Positions 10,101-23,782 of a stretch of DNA of 64,000 bases are shown piece by piece. The stretch lies in contig CM067592.1 of NCBI GenBank assembly GCA_034336665.1, positions 33,826,717 through 33,890,716 of the forward strand, in the 5' to 3' direction. The position numbers were made by a program, and so were the translations under genes. The DNA comes from Luscinia megarhynchos (lineage: Eukaryota; Chordata; Aves; Passeriformes; Turdidae). Under the pieces are notes generated by a model. The model had not been told where the DNA came from. It saw only the letters and a list, made by a program, of their open reading frames with translations, and did not search any database. Position 1 is the stretch's first letter, and each line of letters starts with the position of its first letter.

Positions 10101-13100
10101 AGACTTCTGGCATAAAATGAATCACAAATTGGATTAAACATTAATAACATTTAGCTTCCCTGGATAATTATAGTACATTAATTTCATACAATCCCCCACC
10201 TGCAGAACACATCTCCAACTAGGAACTCTTTTGCATTTCTGCAGGTAGGTTGGGACATTATTAATCAAATAAAAGAGAGTATTGCTGGAGGGAGGAATCA
10301 GAAGCAGCTTTATGATGGTGTTGCAGCCACCCAACACCTTCTTCAGAAGTGCTGATTGCATCTGCAAAGCACTACAGCCCCACAATCACTCAAATTTGCA
10401 ATTATGGTGGCTGACCTGACAGCCCATGCCACAGCCAGCACCCAGCAGTTTGTGCATCTAGGTGTGTGACCACTGATGTCCTTCAACCATCTCTGCAACC
10501 CTACACAGAAAGTAGCAGGAGACTTGTGCAGGACAAAACATATTTCCATAATTGTCATCACAAACCCTAACACAGAAATGCTATCAGAGAAGGGTAAAAG
10601 TTTAAAAGGCTAGGAAGTTGGAGAATATATGACAAGGACATGGCTCTGCCACCTTCTTCGTATGTTGGTGAACTTTCCTTCACACTATTATTTTCATGTC
10701 CTTAATAATATATATTCAAATGACTGATTTAAATAACAGATTTAGCTTAAAAGATCAACACTGAACAGACAGAGAGAACACTTAATGATGCATGTTAACC
10801 TGATGACTATTGAATATAGCATGGAATACCCTTTGTAATAAAGTCTAAATTTTATGATCTAAATGCAGTTATATATTGGCTCAGGCATCAACATAATGTT
10901 AAAGCACTTCTAAGCACTATTCTATAAAAGTACTCTCAGTTTCAATCTGTCATACCATCAAGACTGGATTTTAACCAAAATTGACTGGCTGTGGATTATA
11001 GCAGATTTACAGTAGCGAAATAATTCACTACACTGGCATGACACTGGTGGCATTATTTTTAACTGTATAAAAATCAATTAATGGAGAGCTAGAAAGTTCA
11101 CAGTACAGTTCTAAGAAAATACTAAACTTTCGCTTATTTGTGTCATGGGACAAAGGAACCACAAAACTTATGTTTTCCAGAAGATTTCAGTGCTGTTTCC
11201 CCTGCATCTTCCTCATATCAGTGACTTCCCTTTATAGTGCATTAGTTGCTGTAGCTGTTAAAATGCTCTATATTGAATTGCTTTATATTTTAGAATATGG
11301 CTTCAAAAACCACAACGAAAACACCTTAGAAAACAGTATATCAAAATCTGCTGTAAGATTTTTTCCATGTAATAATCAGTCCTCTTTGACGAAAAATAGT
11401 CTTTTTGTTATTTCTCAAAATTTAGCTTTTCACAGTACAGAAAAGACTTCCTTATTTAGGGGACCTATGACAGAAAGTTACCAGTATATTCAGAAATATT
11501 TATCCGAATGTAAATTTGGATCAGCAATCGCATTTACCGCTCCTAAAACTAATCACAGAACAGTAAAATAGTTCCATTCTATAAAGGAAAAAAGTTAGCA
11601 TTTTGAGGTCAGCAATTCTTTTGCATTTGGTAGGCCTTACTCTCTTCAGTTTAAGAAGCAAAAAGCTGTAAGTGTCTGCAATGTTTACTCCTGAGGATCA
11701 GCACATGACTCAAGTTTAATGGAGGGGAAAAAATCGCATAAAGAACAAAACAGTTAAGACAAGAGCAGTAGGCTCTGCCTGTGCATACTTCTGTGGCTGC
11801 TGGTCTGCAGAAGCCACCTCAGCCTCCTGCACCCCAATATTACGAGTATTGCATAGTACTGAGAGGTCCCAAATACTGCCTCAGCTCTGACAAGCCACTT
11901 GGAAAACACCTCAGTGAAGAAAAAAGTTAACTAGGTTTGCCAAAATGCAGGCTGTTGAGAAGGAAACACAAGTCTAATTAGAATTCAACTCTGACCCAAT
12001 GAAGGCCAAGGATTTGACAAGCAGTGTCATCAAATTGTTTTTATATACATGTCATTGGTGTCTCCTTGCTTTCAGAGATGTATCACTGCTTATTTTTCTC
12101 CCACATAATTTATTGTCTAACAGGAATCCACAATTCTGTCATGCCTCCTAGCAATTCCATTGCAGTAAGTAAAGCCTTTAATCAAGAAAAATAAAAAAAC
12201 AAAGTGCTCAATCATTATTAGCCTTCAAATATGCACAACCTTCTTCACCTTTACAACTTACAAGATCAATGGCAACTTATTCGGTCTGGCACTAATACTT
12301 CTATGTCAAGAAAAAACATGAGAACAAGGAGGAAAAAGAAAGGGAATAAAGGTCAAAATATAATTCTCTAACTTTTCAGCAGTTTTGCAGCCTCATCTTC
12401 TGCCCACTGAAATCTAAAGGTAAATAACTCCTGTAATTCTTACTGAATGAGCACTGCAGAAATCACTGTCCGTACAAGAATCCAATAAATTAGGCAAACT
12501 CCATCAGGGTCTTACAGAGATCTGTAAGTTGTGTTGTTCTCCTTAACTTGTCTTGGATCAGACCACACTGGAAATCCATCAACCATGTATATCTGATGAA
12601 TGACAGTAAGCGGTTTGAAAGGCTGTGCTGCCTAATGACAGGTTTTGTATGTTTAAAATGCTTTGCAATCCTTTTATGAGAGTTACTGTGAATTCAGTGG
12701 CCTTAATTTACAGCAACTCTTACTTTTGTTCATACAAAGTTCCTGAGTGCATTTTCATGTTGCATGTGCCATAAAAAAAGCCCACAAGACTATAATCAAC
12801 CAACTGATCAAACAAAAAAGCAAACCAAAAATAATGGCAGCAAGTAAGAAGAGATGAGAAAGGAAATTACATCTTTAAAGATGGTATCCTGTGGGTAGTG
12901 CCAACTCCCACTCTTGATCATAGGATTATAATTATAAAAGGAAAACTGTGTACCCTGAAGTCAGGGAAATATTAAAAATACTCCCAGAATATCTAAACTG
13001 ATGCTGCTATACCGGTCTCCCCACTTTCATACAGAGATTCAGTGGGTGAGGTAAAGAATCTCTTATTTAATAAGAATACCAGAGAAACACAGCTCTAACC

Positions 13101-16100
13101 ATATGGCTATAGATTTCTTACGATTATGTTCATGGTAAAGGCACCACCATATTGCCTTGTTTCACATTCAATCATCTAAAGCATCTTGTTACACGTAAGG
13201 ACAGCTCAGTATTAAATGTTCAAGTGATGTACCAGCAGCACCCACACTGACAGAAAAACAACTGTTGAACCTCAGAGACACACCCAGCCAAAAAACCTGA
13301 AGACAGATAATGTAAGTAGCCCTTTTCACCAAGTCCTTGTCCATATTATTGCTAGTCTTTCCTCCCAACATGAATAAAGATGTTGGAATAAGCAGAACAA
13401 GAACTCAGAAAAACCAATTTAGTCATCCAATTGTCAGTGGCACAGCCTGCCATGAGCTTGTGATCCACAGATAAATGGCATCAGACAAAAGCAGGACAGA
13501 GCTGCTCCTCCTAAACCGTGTAACGATGGAGATGTCTAACAGCTTCTAGAGAACTGAAGAAGCTGAGCATGCCCAGTGATTCTACACTTTCATAATTAAA
13601 TTGTGAATTGCATTTGCAGAATATCAGGGACTGAATTTGACTGTGGACTATATTTGGTAATCCCTAAAGTATGTTGTCTGAGTCAGGCTGCAAAAGAAAA
13701 GCTGAAACTGAAGAATCTGGTGAGGTTAATAACCGCAGATAAACCAGGAAGCAAGCTGATAGAAAAGATAATTTATGAATGAGAAGACATCTCCCTGTTT
13801 CCATTCCTACTTCTATTGCCTTTAGATCACATTTCAAAGAAGGCTGATGCCAATACTAAATCCTAAAAAATGTCACCATTACAGTTCCCATCTCAACACC
13901 TAAACTTTGACAACAATACTGTACATCCTAAATACTTACTTTTTGTACTAACCAAACATGTGTAATTGATCCCAAAAAAACCCTTAAAACTGCATGCCAG
14001 AAAGATGATAAATAGTCCTTTCAGCTGATCCTTAAGACATAAGCATCATCACTTTGGTTATAGTCATATGCAAATACCACACACATTAATATGACTGTGA
14101 GAAATCAGTAACTCACTATGACCTAAAAGAAACTGCCGAAGTCTTTTAAGCAAAAATACTACAGGAATATATTTTATGAAAAGGTAATTCACATCTACAC
14201 CAATTCTAAAAAAGCACTGCGTTAGGCATACCACAGGCAACAAAACTCTGTTCAAGCTACAATATTGTGGTCTGTTCTCCAAATTTAGAATAGACTGATC
14301 CTTTTGTGTTTGTATGAATCTTAATTTTTAATTTTCAGGAGTCACACACTACTGAAACAACTTACTTCAACATTTACCCAAATATGCCTATCTGAATGCT
14401 AGGGATTTTTTTTCTATAATCTATATCATCAGCAAAGCCAGTACTGCAACAGTAACTCTGGAAGAGAAAACAAGCCTTCAAGAGCGCTGAACATAGAGGA
14501 ACAGAACAGACATAAGGAGAAGCAGAAGAGCAAACCTTAATACTGTGAATAAATGTCAGATACAGCATATGTGCTTTACTACTTTTAAAAGGTGTGGCTG
14601 GAAATAGTTCAAAATTCTTAGAGCAAATGAAAGCATAGAGCTACGTTAAGAAACAGTGAAGAGAGGAAATAGTGTGAAAAAGGACCTGAGACTGCCATTT
14701 CTCAACTCTGTTGAGAAACTCCACTTTCTCCAAAAGGCAAAGAGAGAGCAGCTCCATTACCTTGAGTCAGGTCCTTACAGTGAACAATATTTATTGACTT
14801 ACCTGAAAAATGCATATTTATAGACTAAAGAGGGTGATTAGAAGAAAAAACAGAAAAAAGAGGCAAGCAAAAAACCTTTGACATAAAAATTGCTTTCCTT
14901 GCCATCATGTGAAATGGGTGAAAGGGCCTTCTCCATCCTCTAACTAAAATCTATGATTTCACTCTTCTGATCAATACAGAAAAAAACCCATTGTCTTTAA
15001 TTAAAACCTGAAATCACATTCAGAATAGATTGTAATACCCTGAAGTTTAATGTCTCAGCTATCACTAACATTACTTAACTGGTAAAAAGAAGACTTTGAC
15101 ATAAAAAACTATCAAGCGTATGCATTAACATATGTTAATGCAATGGCAAGCTGCTGAGGGAAGACAGACTTCTGGCAACTTTGGAGCCAGACAGCAACCT
15201 TCTGAAATCAGAACTATTAAGCAGACCAACCAGTAAAAGTGAAAGCTGTAGAGGAAAAGAACCCACCAAACAAACCACAAACAAACTCATGAACTTTTCA
15301 CCACTGCACTTACTAGTACTGTTCACCTTTTCCACACAAACCATGCTCCTCTTAATCATTTCCTCAGACAACGTTCCACTAGCCATTATTTCATTTTTAA
15401 CCCACACTAAGCTCTAAAAACTTAACGGATATACACAAAGAATTGTATATGAACAGCTCTGATTAAAAGCTCTGTCTTCAATTTTGAACTCTTTTGTTTG
15501 ATGAAAGTCCTTGTGGGTAAGCTGAAAAACTAGCCCCCTTAGAGGAAAACACCCAACAACAAATAACACATCACTTGTCACCGCACTGTGAAACTAACAC
15601 TCTTTAACATTCTGTTGGAGCACAGTTCAGGAGGAAGACATTTATGACCTAACTTCCTCTAAAGATGTTGAATTATTCTGGGTCCTTCCAGAAACTTTTA
15701 AGGACTCTAGCATTTACGCTCCTGAACATTAGTTTATAATACTAAAAAGATCAATCGAACAAAAGAAAAGATAGTGTCTACTGAACCCTAAAGGCAAATA
15801 ACTCCTGGAATTCTGTACTGTAGATGGAAATAGTCACTTTATTTTCTGGACATAAAAGCTAGATATTTAAATTGAGTTCATTCTTTGGCAGCACGAGAAC
15901 TCTTAATGAATCATAAGCTTTACTGGATTCCAAAGCTGCATACATTTATCATGCAGTTCTTGAGGAACTGAGTTTAAAATAATTGCTTTGGGTTTCCTCT
16001 TTTATATATAATATGGATATATATTTACATCACAACCGTAGCTCCAGACATGTGCTATGCTTGTTGCAGCTATACTCACTGATTAATTTAAAAATTAATT

Positions 16101-19100
16101 TAGGTTATTGCTTATGAAATATATTTTGTCTTCTTTTAAAAATTTCTTTGCACGCTTTAAAAATACGTCTTTGCACACTTTTCTAAAGAAGAGAAATACA
16201 ATACTGGAGCCTAATTTCTAATATATCTATTTTAAGAATAAATTTAGATGTTTCTACATTTTTCTTTCCTGCATATGTAAACCCTCAGAAAAACTAAATG
16301 AAGGATATACTAATACAGCAATCAGTCCCTCATTCAGGTCAGACTGATTACAGAAAAAAAAACCAAACAAAAACCAAAACAAGAGGGAACTGTATTAGAA
16401 TGAAGACTTGGTTTTTATACGGACCTCCTGCTCATGTGAGCTCTGCCCTAGTTTGAACCTTGAGTGTGGGACATTTGAGATGTTCACAGATGGCATATGT
16501 TGATGGAGATTGTTAGTTATTATTTTCTCAATTATTTGGCCCAGGAATGAGAGACTGAAAAACACTTCTGGAGTGATTTTTGGTCTCTTGAGTATAGGTG
16601 AGGTACTGCAATTTTTAAGGCGCTAGATTTATTCCTCTACTGATCCACATTATAATAAATGTTCATGAAATTGTAGCAAACGAGGTCATTTAAATTTATC
16701 ACTCCTGGGACTGGACATACTACTGAATTAGGATTTTCTGCACGAAGAATCCACCAGACAGGAGGAAAGTTTGCAATTAAAGGTGGCAAATGACACAGAG
16801 CACCCTTTATTCTGTTTCACTGTGGAAAATAATGAGAGGAGTGGGTAACCAGGAATAATACCTGGTGTACTGCAAGCCCCTGCAGCTACTTCCATTGCAG
16901 CAATCTTCACCCACTCAATGTCAACACAGAAAGAAAGATGCAAAAATGATTGTAAGGAACATAAATGAAGTAAACACCAAGAAACTTCTGTGGTGTACAA
17001 ATCCTTAATTTGGATTTACTCATGAGATATCTACTAGAAATACTGCCCTTTAAAGGGCAGCAGCTAAAACCTAGTTTTTTTCAGAAATGTAATTGGTCTT
17101 CTGACATAAAATATTTTATAGCATTTTAATACAGACTAAAATGGATTTGAACTGAAACCAGTTCAAAACGCATAATTCTTTGCCAAATTCCTAAGTGTTC
17201 TGATTTCTATCATCTATACTACAATAATATCTGAATGAAGATACTTATCACATATCCCTTCCTGTATGTATAACATAAACTCTTTCCAAAGCTGATGGAG
17301 GCTAAGACTTGCTGTATATAAATAAATCTCAGTTATTGTGATTGCAAGTCTTCAAGTGAGACCTAATGTTATAACAATATTGCTCTTCTTTCACTAAACA
17401 AAGAACAGTTATATATTTTTTCCACTTGTATAAAAATTTTTGAAAAACTGATATTTTTAAATGGTAATTAATTGGTTCATTTCAGTAAAAGATTATAGCT
17501 TTAAGTTGTAGTTCAATAGAATGGGTTTAATTAGAAGCAAAATATACGGATTCAAGACAAATTTCCCCCCTTTTTAAAAAAATCAGTATGAGAAACTTAA
17601 AACTCTCATTCTTTCTTCTACATATTTATTGAAGAAAATGAAGTAAAAGTGTTCATAGTCAGGAACTCTAAAAAATTCTGCAACTGAAAGAGGTCCTGCC
17701 CCTACATATACACCTTCCATGATACATTACACAATAAAGAAAGAAGGTGATTAAGTGAGTTGTCCCTTTCTGCACCCATTCAGCAGTATTTAGATTTGAC
17801 CACATATGTGTGCCTTACTAAAATACAACCGAAAACATCTATTGCTGGATGAGTTGAAGTTTCTCTTCACACTACTAATTGTTTCCAGTACTTCTTTCCT
17901 TAATAGATAACCATATTTTGTGAGGAATACATTAAAATATTTTCAAGATAGAACATTCTAGCCCTACACCTAAACCGAAAAATAGACCTTTAACTCTGGA
18001 ACCACCTTGCTAGAAAGCAAATCTTTGGTGGCAACAGTGACTTCTTTCATCACATTACCAATGACAAGGGACATTTAGGTCACCCTTACATGGTTTAGAT
18101 GAAACAAATAGACAGTAGTGCTATACTGTTTATATGCATTACAACATCTGTTATGTTGGAAACATTATCACTGCATGTATTCTAAGAATGAAAATAAAAT
18201 TCTAAATATAAAAATACATTTTAAAATGAAAAGGCTTATTTTCATTGAGAAGTTGCAAATCTATTGAAACTTGGGACAATCAAAGAAAAATAGCTTTCTG
18301 CAGTTGCTGAACACGGACTGCAACTGGTGTGCATCAGTGTAGATTCACTGAAACCACTGCAGCTCTGCCAGGATTTTCTAATCTTCACCAGCCTCTCACC
18401 CAACACCTTGTATTACATCAAACAAGCAACACCTTTTGATGAATAATACCTCAGGCCAGTAAACGGGAGACATATAGCCGGTAAAACCCAGAATCTCTTC
18501 TGTCAAATGGATTCTAAGTGTTCACAGTCATTCTGGAGATACGAACTATCTACCATGTATCTGAAGCTAAAAGAGATACTATTACATATAATGTAAATAT
18601 TTTCAATTAAGGCAATCTGCTCTGTTATTGACATCTAGTTTCTCCTGGGCATGAAATATATGCCAAATTAGAGCCTGGTATTCAACACAGTTAATATTTA
18701 TGTTATTTATGACTGACTTCTTGTTAGGTCAAGAAAAAGTATGTAATGCAATACATTAAAATGGATATTTGATAACTTCATAAAATGATTAAATTGGGAT
18801 GATGTGTAAAAATATAGCTACACTTAAATTTTCAGACTCCTCTTGGGTGGAATGCTAAGTAGAACTCAACGAAATTTCACAAGAGTGACATGACTTCAGC
18901 AGAATATGGCATCACAAAGAAAAACACTTTAGAGATACAAAAAATTAATTTTTTCCATTGTGAAAACATGAAATATGTAGAAAGGAGCAAACCAGAGGAA
19001 ACTACTCCCTAGTCATTTTAACTTCTTTAAAGTGTAAGGAAAAGGATAAATACTAAACAAATAAAACTGTATGTGTGTTGTTATAAAACACAATATTTTT

Positions 19101-22100
19101 AGAGCTAGAAAATAAGCATAATGTAGGTTTCGCTTCTCATCATTTATCGATAACAAGAGAAAGTAAAAAACATTCACAAGAGATCATCACTACTTTTGGA
19201 TCCATAAATTAAGAGGAGAACAACCACAGGCCTCAGAAACAGAAGATCAATGAAAATTGTATGCTATATGCAAGTAAGGAGAAAATAGTATTTTTAGAGA
19301 ATAAGCTGGAAAGTAAAGATGCTATGTCCATATATATTAACTGTAATGTGTTAATACAGCTATAACGACCAGCTAATTTTAACTATAAAGGCTGACACCA
19401 CTTCAAAACAAGTAAATCCATTCAAACTGCACACCAGTCATCCTCTGCAGGTTGCAATATGTAGTAAGAATTTAAACCCACTGAGAAAGGCAGGAATAGC
19501 ATCATTTTAAGAAAACAATGAATTAAAAGTCTTTCACACACTTCAAGATCTCCCATATAGAACTCCTTTGAGCATTATTTGTCTGCAAGTTCGTGGGCAA
19601 GTGTTACTTCTACAGCCTCATATTTAGTAATATGCAACTTAAAATCATTTGCAGCAGTGTGTCTGTCATACAGTTCTCAGATCTTCAGTTTTCGGTATCA
19701 TTAACAGATCAATTTAAATCAGAATAATTAATTGGATTATCTAATCTATTTACTATGTATTGTGAGTTATTTCCCTAAGAGAACAATAAGAAACAGCATG
19801 CATGGGGAGTTTTTTTAGTTCTGGTCTGTTCCAGTTACATTTTTTCTTTCAAAAGGAGGCAAGAAGGCCCTTCACCACTTGAGAAGAAAAAAATTGGAGG
19901 TGAATAATGAAAAATTTAAAGAAGCAAGTTTTCAGACACAGCTTCTCCATAAGCAAGATATTCGCAATGGGAAGCTAAAGGAAATTACATCACTTCTTAC
20001 AGACGTCTTACAGAACTCCTTGCACACTTCTCAGTTTATTCTTTCAATAGCTTTGTCCTTCTGCATAAGTAATCTAATCCCTTTGAAAAATTCTTAAATA
20101 GGAGATACAACTAAACCGGGAAACATAAACAGCCCAAAAAAGTTTTGCTAGTCTAGACTACATACAACAGTATGGATAAGCTCCACTAAAAACTCCCATT
20201 TAAAGAGCAGAACCCCTCCCAACTGTCCTGCAAGCCAGTAAGAAAAGTGCTCCCAATGAACAATTTTCTGGGTCCAACCAAGATAATCTGCAAGATCATC
20301 AGAAAAGAAAAATAATTTTGAGAGATCAAGTTCCACTTTGTCTTTCAAGTCTGGATGCATGTTAAGCCTCGACTTGGAGGATGCAACAGGTTTGACAGAA
20401 GGTTTATGGCTTAAAGAGAAAACAAGGAGGCAGCAGGAAGACAGAACAAAAGAAGTGGTTTGAAAAAAACTGCTTGAGAATTTTGAGCACAAAAAGATCC
20501 CAGTTCTGGCTAGGATCATACTAAATTAGGTGCATCTGATTTCCTTTTTGATTAGTCTGTGATTGTTGGGTCTGATGCTCCTTCTCAGGTCTTCCCCTCC
20601 AAACTTTCTGCATATAACACAAAAAAAGTTGCTAGCCTGGACAAGGAGCAGAATGAAACAAAACCTACAAAACCAAATCAAAACCAGAAAATATGCAGAA
20701 TGGAACAAAGCAAAGAACCACACAAAGACAGCCGTTTCTTTATAATTAAGACTGAAACAATCTTTCCACTAACTTCACCAACACAAAGTTTCCTTTTAAA
20801 TTTTTTTACTCACTGTAATCTGACAGATTATTCTCTGGGAGACAGTGAAGGTTTGAGAAGAGATGAACTAATGCCATAAACATTTGTTTTCTTGTAAACA
20901 TTTAGTGAAGATTTGTAACAACTTAAGAGTTAATGAGTTGTCTTTTGTTCTCCTTTGTCAAAAGACATACTCAGCTAGTTTATGAAACTAGAATACAAAA
21001 CTTCACGTGAAAAACAGGAAAAGAAATAACAAGAATTTTCTAGGATGCCCCTGGGTTACCTTCTAGCCTCTGTCTGTGGGAAAAACAAACCCAGATCCAT
21101 TCCTCCAGACCCTCCTGTCCAAAAGAGTAAGGATAACCCATTCAGGGTTATCAGGAATGCACTCTTCAAGGACTTTCAGGCATAAAACTCAAGTGCATTA
21201 TGTAAGATTGTGAAGGGAAGATTTTTTTCCCCCTGAGATGCAGTTGCCATATAATTCATGATTCCCAAGGTTCTTGGCAGGGTAGGCATCCTATGACTGA
21301 CATTATATTGCCCCATCAATCCCACAGAGGACTGTATGAATCCTATCCAGGCCCAGAAGAAAGGCTCTAAAGGACAAATTGTAATCACATGTGAACTGAA
21401 AAAAAAATGAAAGGTGAAACAAAACAAAGTATAACCATGAAGCATTAGGGACTTTCAGGAAGGCAGGCAAGCAGGAAGATATCTGGGGCAGAAAGATTAA
21501 ATGGGACTGTTCTGGGAATTACAAGGTAAGTCCCAAACTGTTCTCATGATCAATGAGGTCTGTTAAAGAAAATTTCTTAATAAATTAGGAGAAAGGAGTT
21601 TTAATGTATGAAAACACAAGAAGCCCTTTAAAAGACTGATTTCTTGTAATACCTAAAAATTATCTAAAGGAAGAAGTATCTAGGGTATGTTTTTTTTCTG
21701 AACAATAGAGGATGTGAGAATACTAATCCCTTCTTCTGTGTGTTAAAAATATGCATAAAAGAACTATTAAAAATATGCTTCAGAAAGAGTGAGGATGAAA
21801 TATGATACAATGTACCTACTGCCCCAAGTAAGGGCAGCAAACACAAAGATATCTTTATCCCATCAAGATTTGGAAATTAGACAAATTATCTGAGAAAAAG
21901 TAAGTTTGCTTATCTGATCCTACAGCAGATCACTCAGAACAGAGAATCTAACCAGGAAAAATGGGGTTATCTAAATGTTCTCACCAAGCAGTTATCAAAA
22001 CTGCCAAGCAGACTCGTTTCCCCAGGCCTGTGAAGTTACAGAAGTATTGCTGATCCACTACAAGTCCTCAAAACCAGAAGTAATTTGAAGTATTAGTAGT

Positions 22101-23627
22101 TAGGTATGTGTTCAGCACAGCTATAGAAACATGTTCAGCACCATGTCACCATTTTGTAAGTGTTGATACAGAATTAGCTCACTTTCAGGAAAAAATGTGT
22201 ACATTTTGAATTGTACTAGTGATGTTAATTTTTTTAATATAAGGTGAATAATGGTACACTATGTGACGTCCTGACCAATGTTCTGTTTACTGAGAAAGCA
22301 ATACCAAAACCAGAAATAACAGAACCAGTTTCCCTATTTATGGCTACTTCTGTAAGTACTCAAAACTTAATTGAAACTCAGCAAAAAGCAGTGTGTGTGT
22401 GCAGATGTACTGAAGTCATTTAAATGGGACAGGATTCAATGGCATAAATATTGCTACTTTTGGTTTCCTGCATTGCATTTCTTGGCTGAACATGGTCTGC
22501 TATTGAAACTGCAAGTGTTTGCTGTTTCTTTACTATCAAATTTAGATTCTGCAGAAGAGATAAAATGTGTTTGGTTTTTTTTCCTGCTTCAAGCAATGAC
22601 CATTTAAAGAAATGTTTTATTACTAATTATCTTCAAAATTTGATTCAAATACTTCCCTATTATCACATTCATGATAAAAACTGTATGGCATGGCACTTGG
22701 AAATATGTAGCCATTTCAATAGTTACATTCGGTAACTGAAAATAAGTTAAATCAAAGTGAAAAAAGAGATTACAAAGAATATCACTCCTTTGGTGTTTGC
22801 TGTATTGAATTGTATCACAATTTCAGAAACATGGAAAAATTGCTACACAACTTAGTGCTTATCACAGTTCCTAGATGTCAATAGCACACATTAGTCTTTC
22901 TGAATGGTAAAAAATTAGGCAATCCTGTGAAGACTTTCTTTTTACCATTCCAGTTATTTGTTATTTGTTATTCCTGCTAAAAGCAGACACTAACCTGCAC
23001 AGTTAAATATGATAGCATAAAGAGAAGCTTATTTAGCCTATTAGGTATGATCTAAACAACTTCTGAACACTGGAAAACTGCACGTTTTACAATCCTAAAA
23101 TTAACAGTGAGATTTAATTTTCTGAAGTGTTAGTGGAAGAATAAAACCAGGTATAAACAATAATTAAAATTAAAGCCCTCATCTGGAATGGCGGAAGGGC
23201 TAAACTGAATCTAAACTAAGCTAAACTGGTTTTGATGGGAAGAAAGGGGCTGTGGGTAGGGAACAAAATCTAAAGTAATTGACTGATTTTGGTAATTCAG
23301 CATATGAAATAGAATAGAGGAACCTGTTAAAACAACACAGTTTGGAATAATCTAATTCTGGCAACAGGTGCAGAACTATTTTTTAAAGGAATCCTTCCTT
23401 ACTGTGGAAGTATATCTTTGGCTAGCCTTTGGCCAGCAATAGAAAAATGAGAGAAAAATGTCTGGATTCCAAAACTATGTACAGACCAACTATTCTGCTT
23501 TAAAGTCTCTGGAAACACCAGGAGTCTGCTGTCAACAAAAGAGAAATATGCAATAGAGACACCTTTACAGGTTGAGAGCATAACATTAAAAGTCTCGCAG
23601 AATAACTCTAGGAGACCCTGGCTGCTG
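7151..23627. other. Repeat-poor intronic stretch
   Basis: About 16 kb of AT-rich sequence in which I see no transposon. It holds the 22-bp palindrome at 15121, a possible CTCF-like motif at 8118-8129 and short open frames. The longest frame (143 codons, at 11140-11571) resembles no family I know. Confidence 0.6.
15121..15142. repeat. Perfect 22-bp palindrome
   Basis: Two 11-bp arms meet without a spacer. The left arm is TGCATTAACAT and the right arm is its exact reverse complement. Each arm holds a homeodomain/POU-like TGCATTAA half-site. No repeat family is recognised around it. Confidence 0.9.
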
Positions 23628-23782
23628 AAACAAACAAAACCCCAAAGCAAACATTCCCCCCACCTGCCAAAACCCAAAGAAAAACCCCCATAAAAAAAAA
23701 GGGAGCAAAAAACCAAACAAGAAGCAATCAACCAGCCTCCCCAAAAAAACCACACCAGAACCAAACAAATCAAACAAATCAA
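23628..23782 (+). repeat. A/C-rich low-complexity tract
   Basis: About 155 bp almost free of T, built of AAAC, CCCC and CAAA runs (for example AAAACCCCCATAAAAAAAAA). On the GNAQ sense strand this reads as T/G-rich. Confidence 0.85.

Noticed and set aside
11140..11571. Longest open frame in the window (143 codons, plus strand)
   Set aside because: Low-complexity-free but unlike any family I know, in AT-rich intron, antisense to GNAQ, with no splice or promoter context. One frame of this length is expected by chance in 64 kb.
20148..20519. 123-codon open frame on the minus strand
   Set aside because: No recognisable domain. The hydrophobic stretches come from T-rich codons, and no flanking splice sites supporting an extra GNAQ exon were evident.
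22264..22271. CRE-like TGACGTCC
   Set aside because: A single one-mismatch 8-mer in a 64-kb window is expected by chance, with no supporting motifs nearby.
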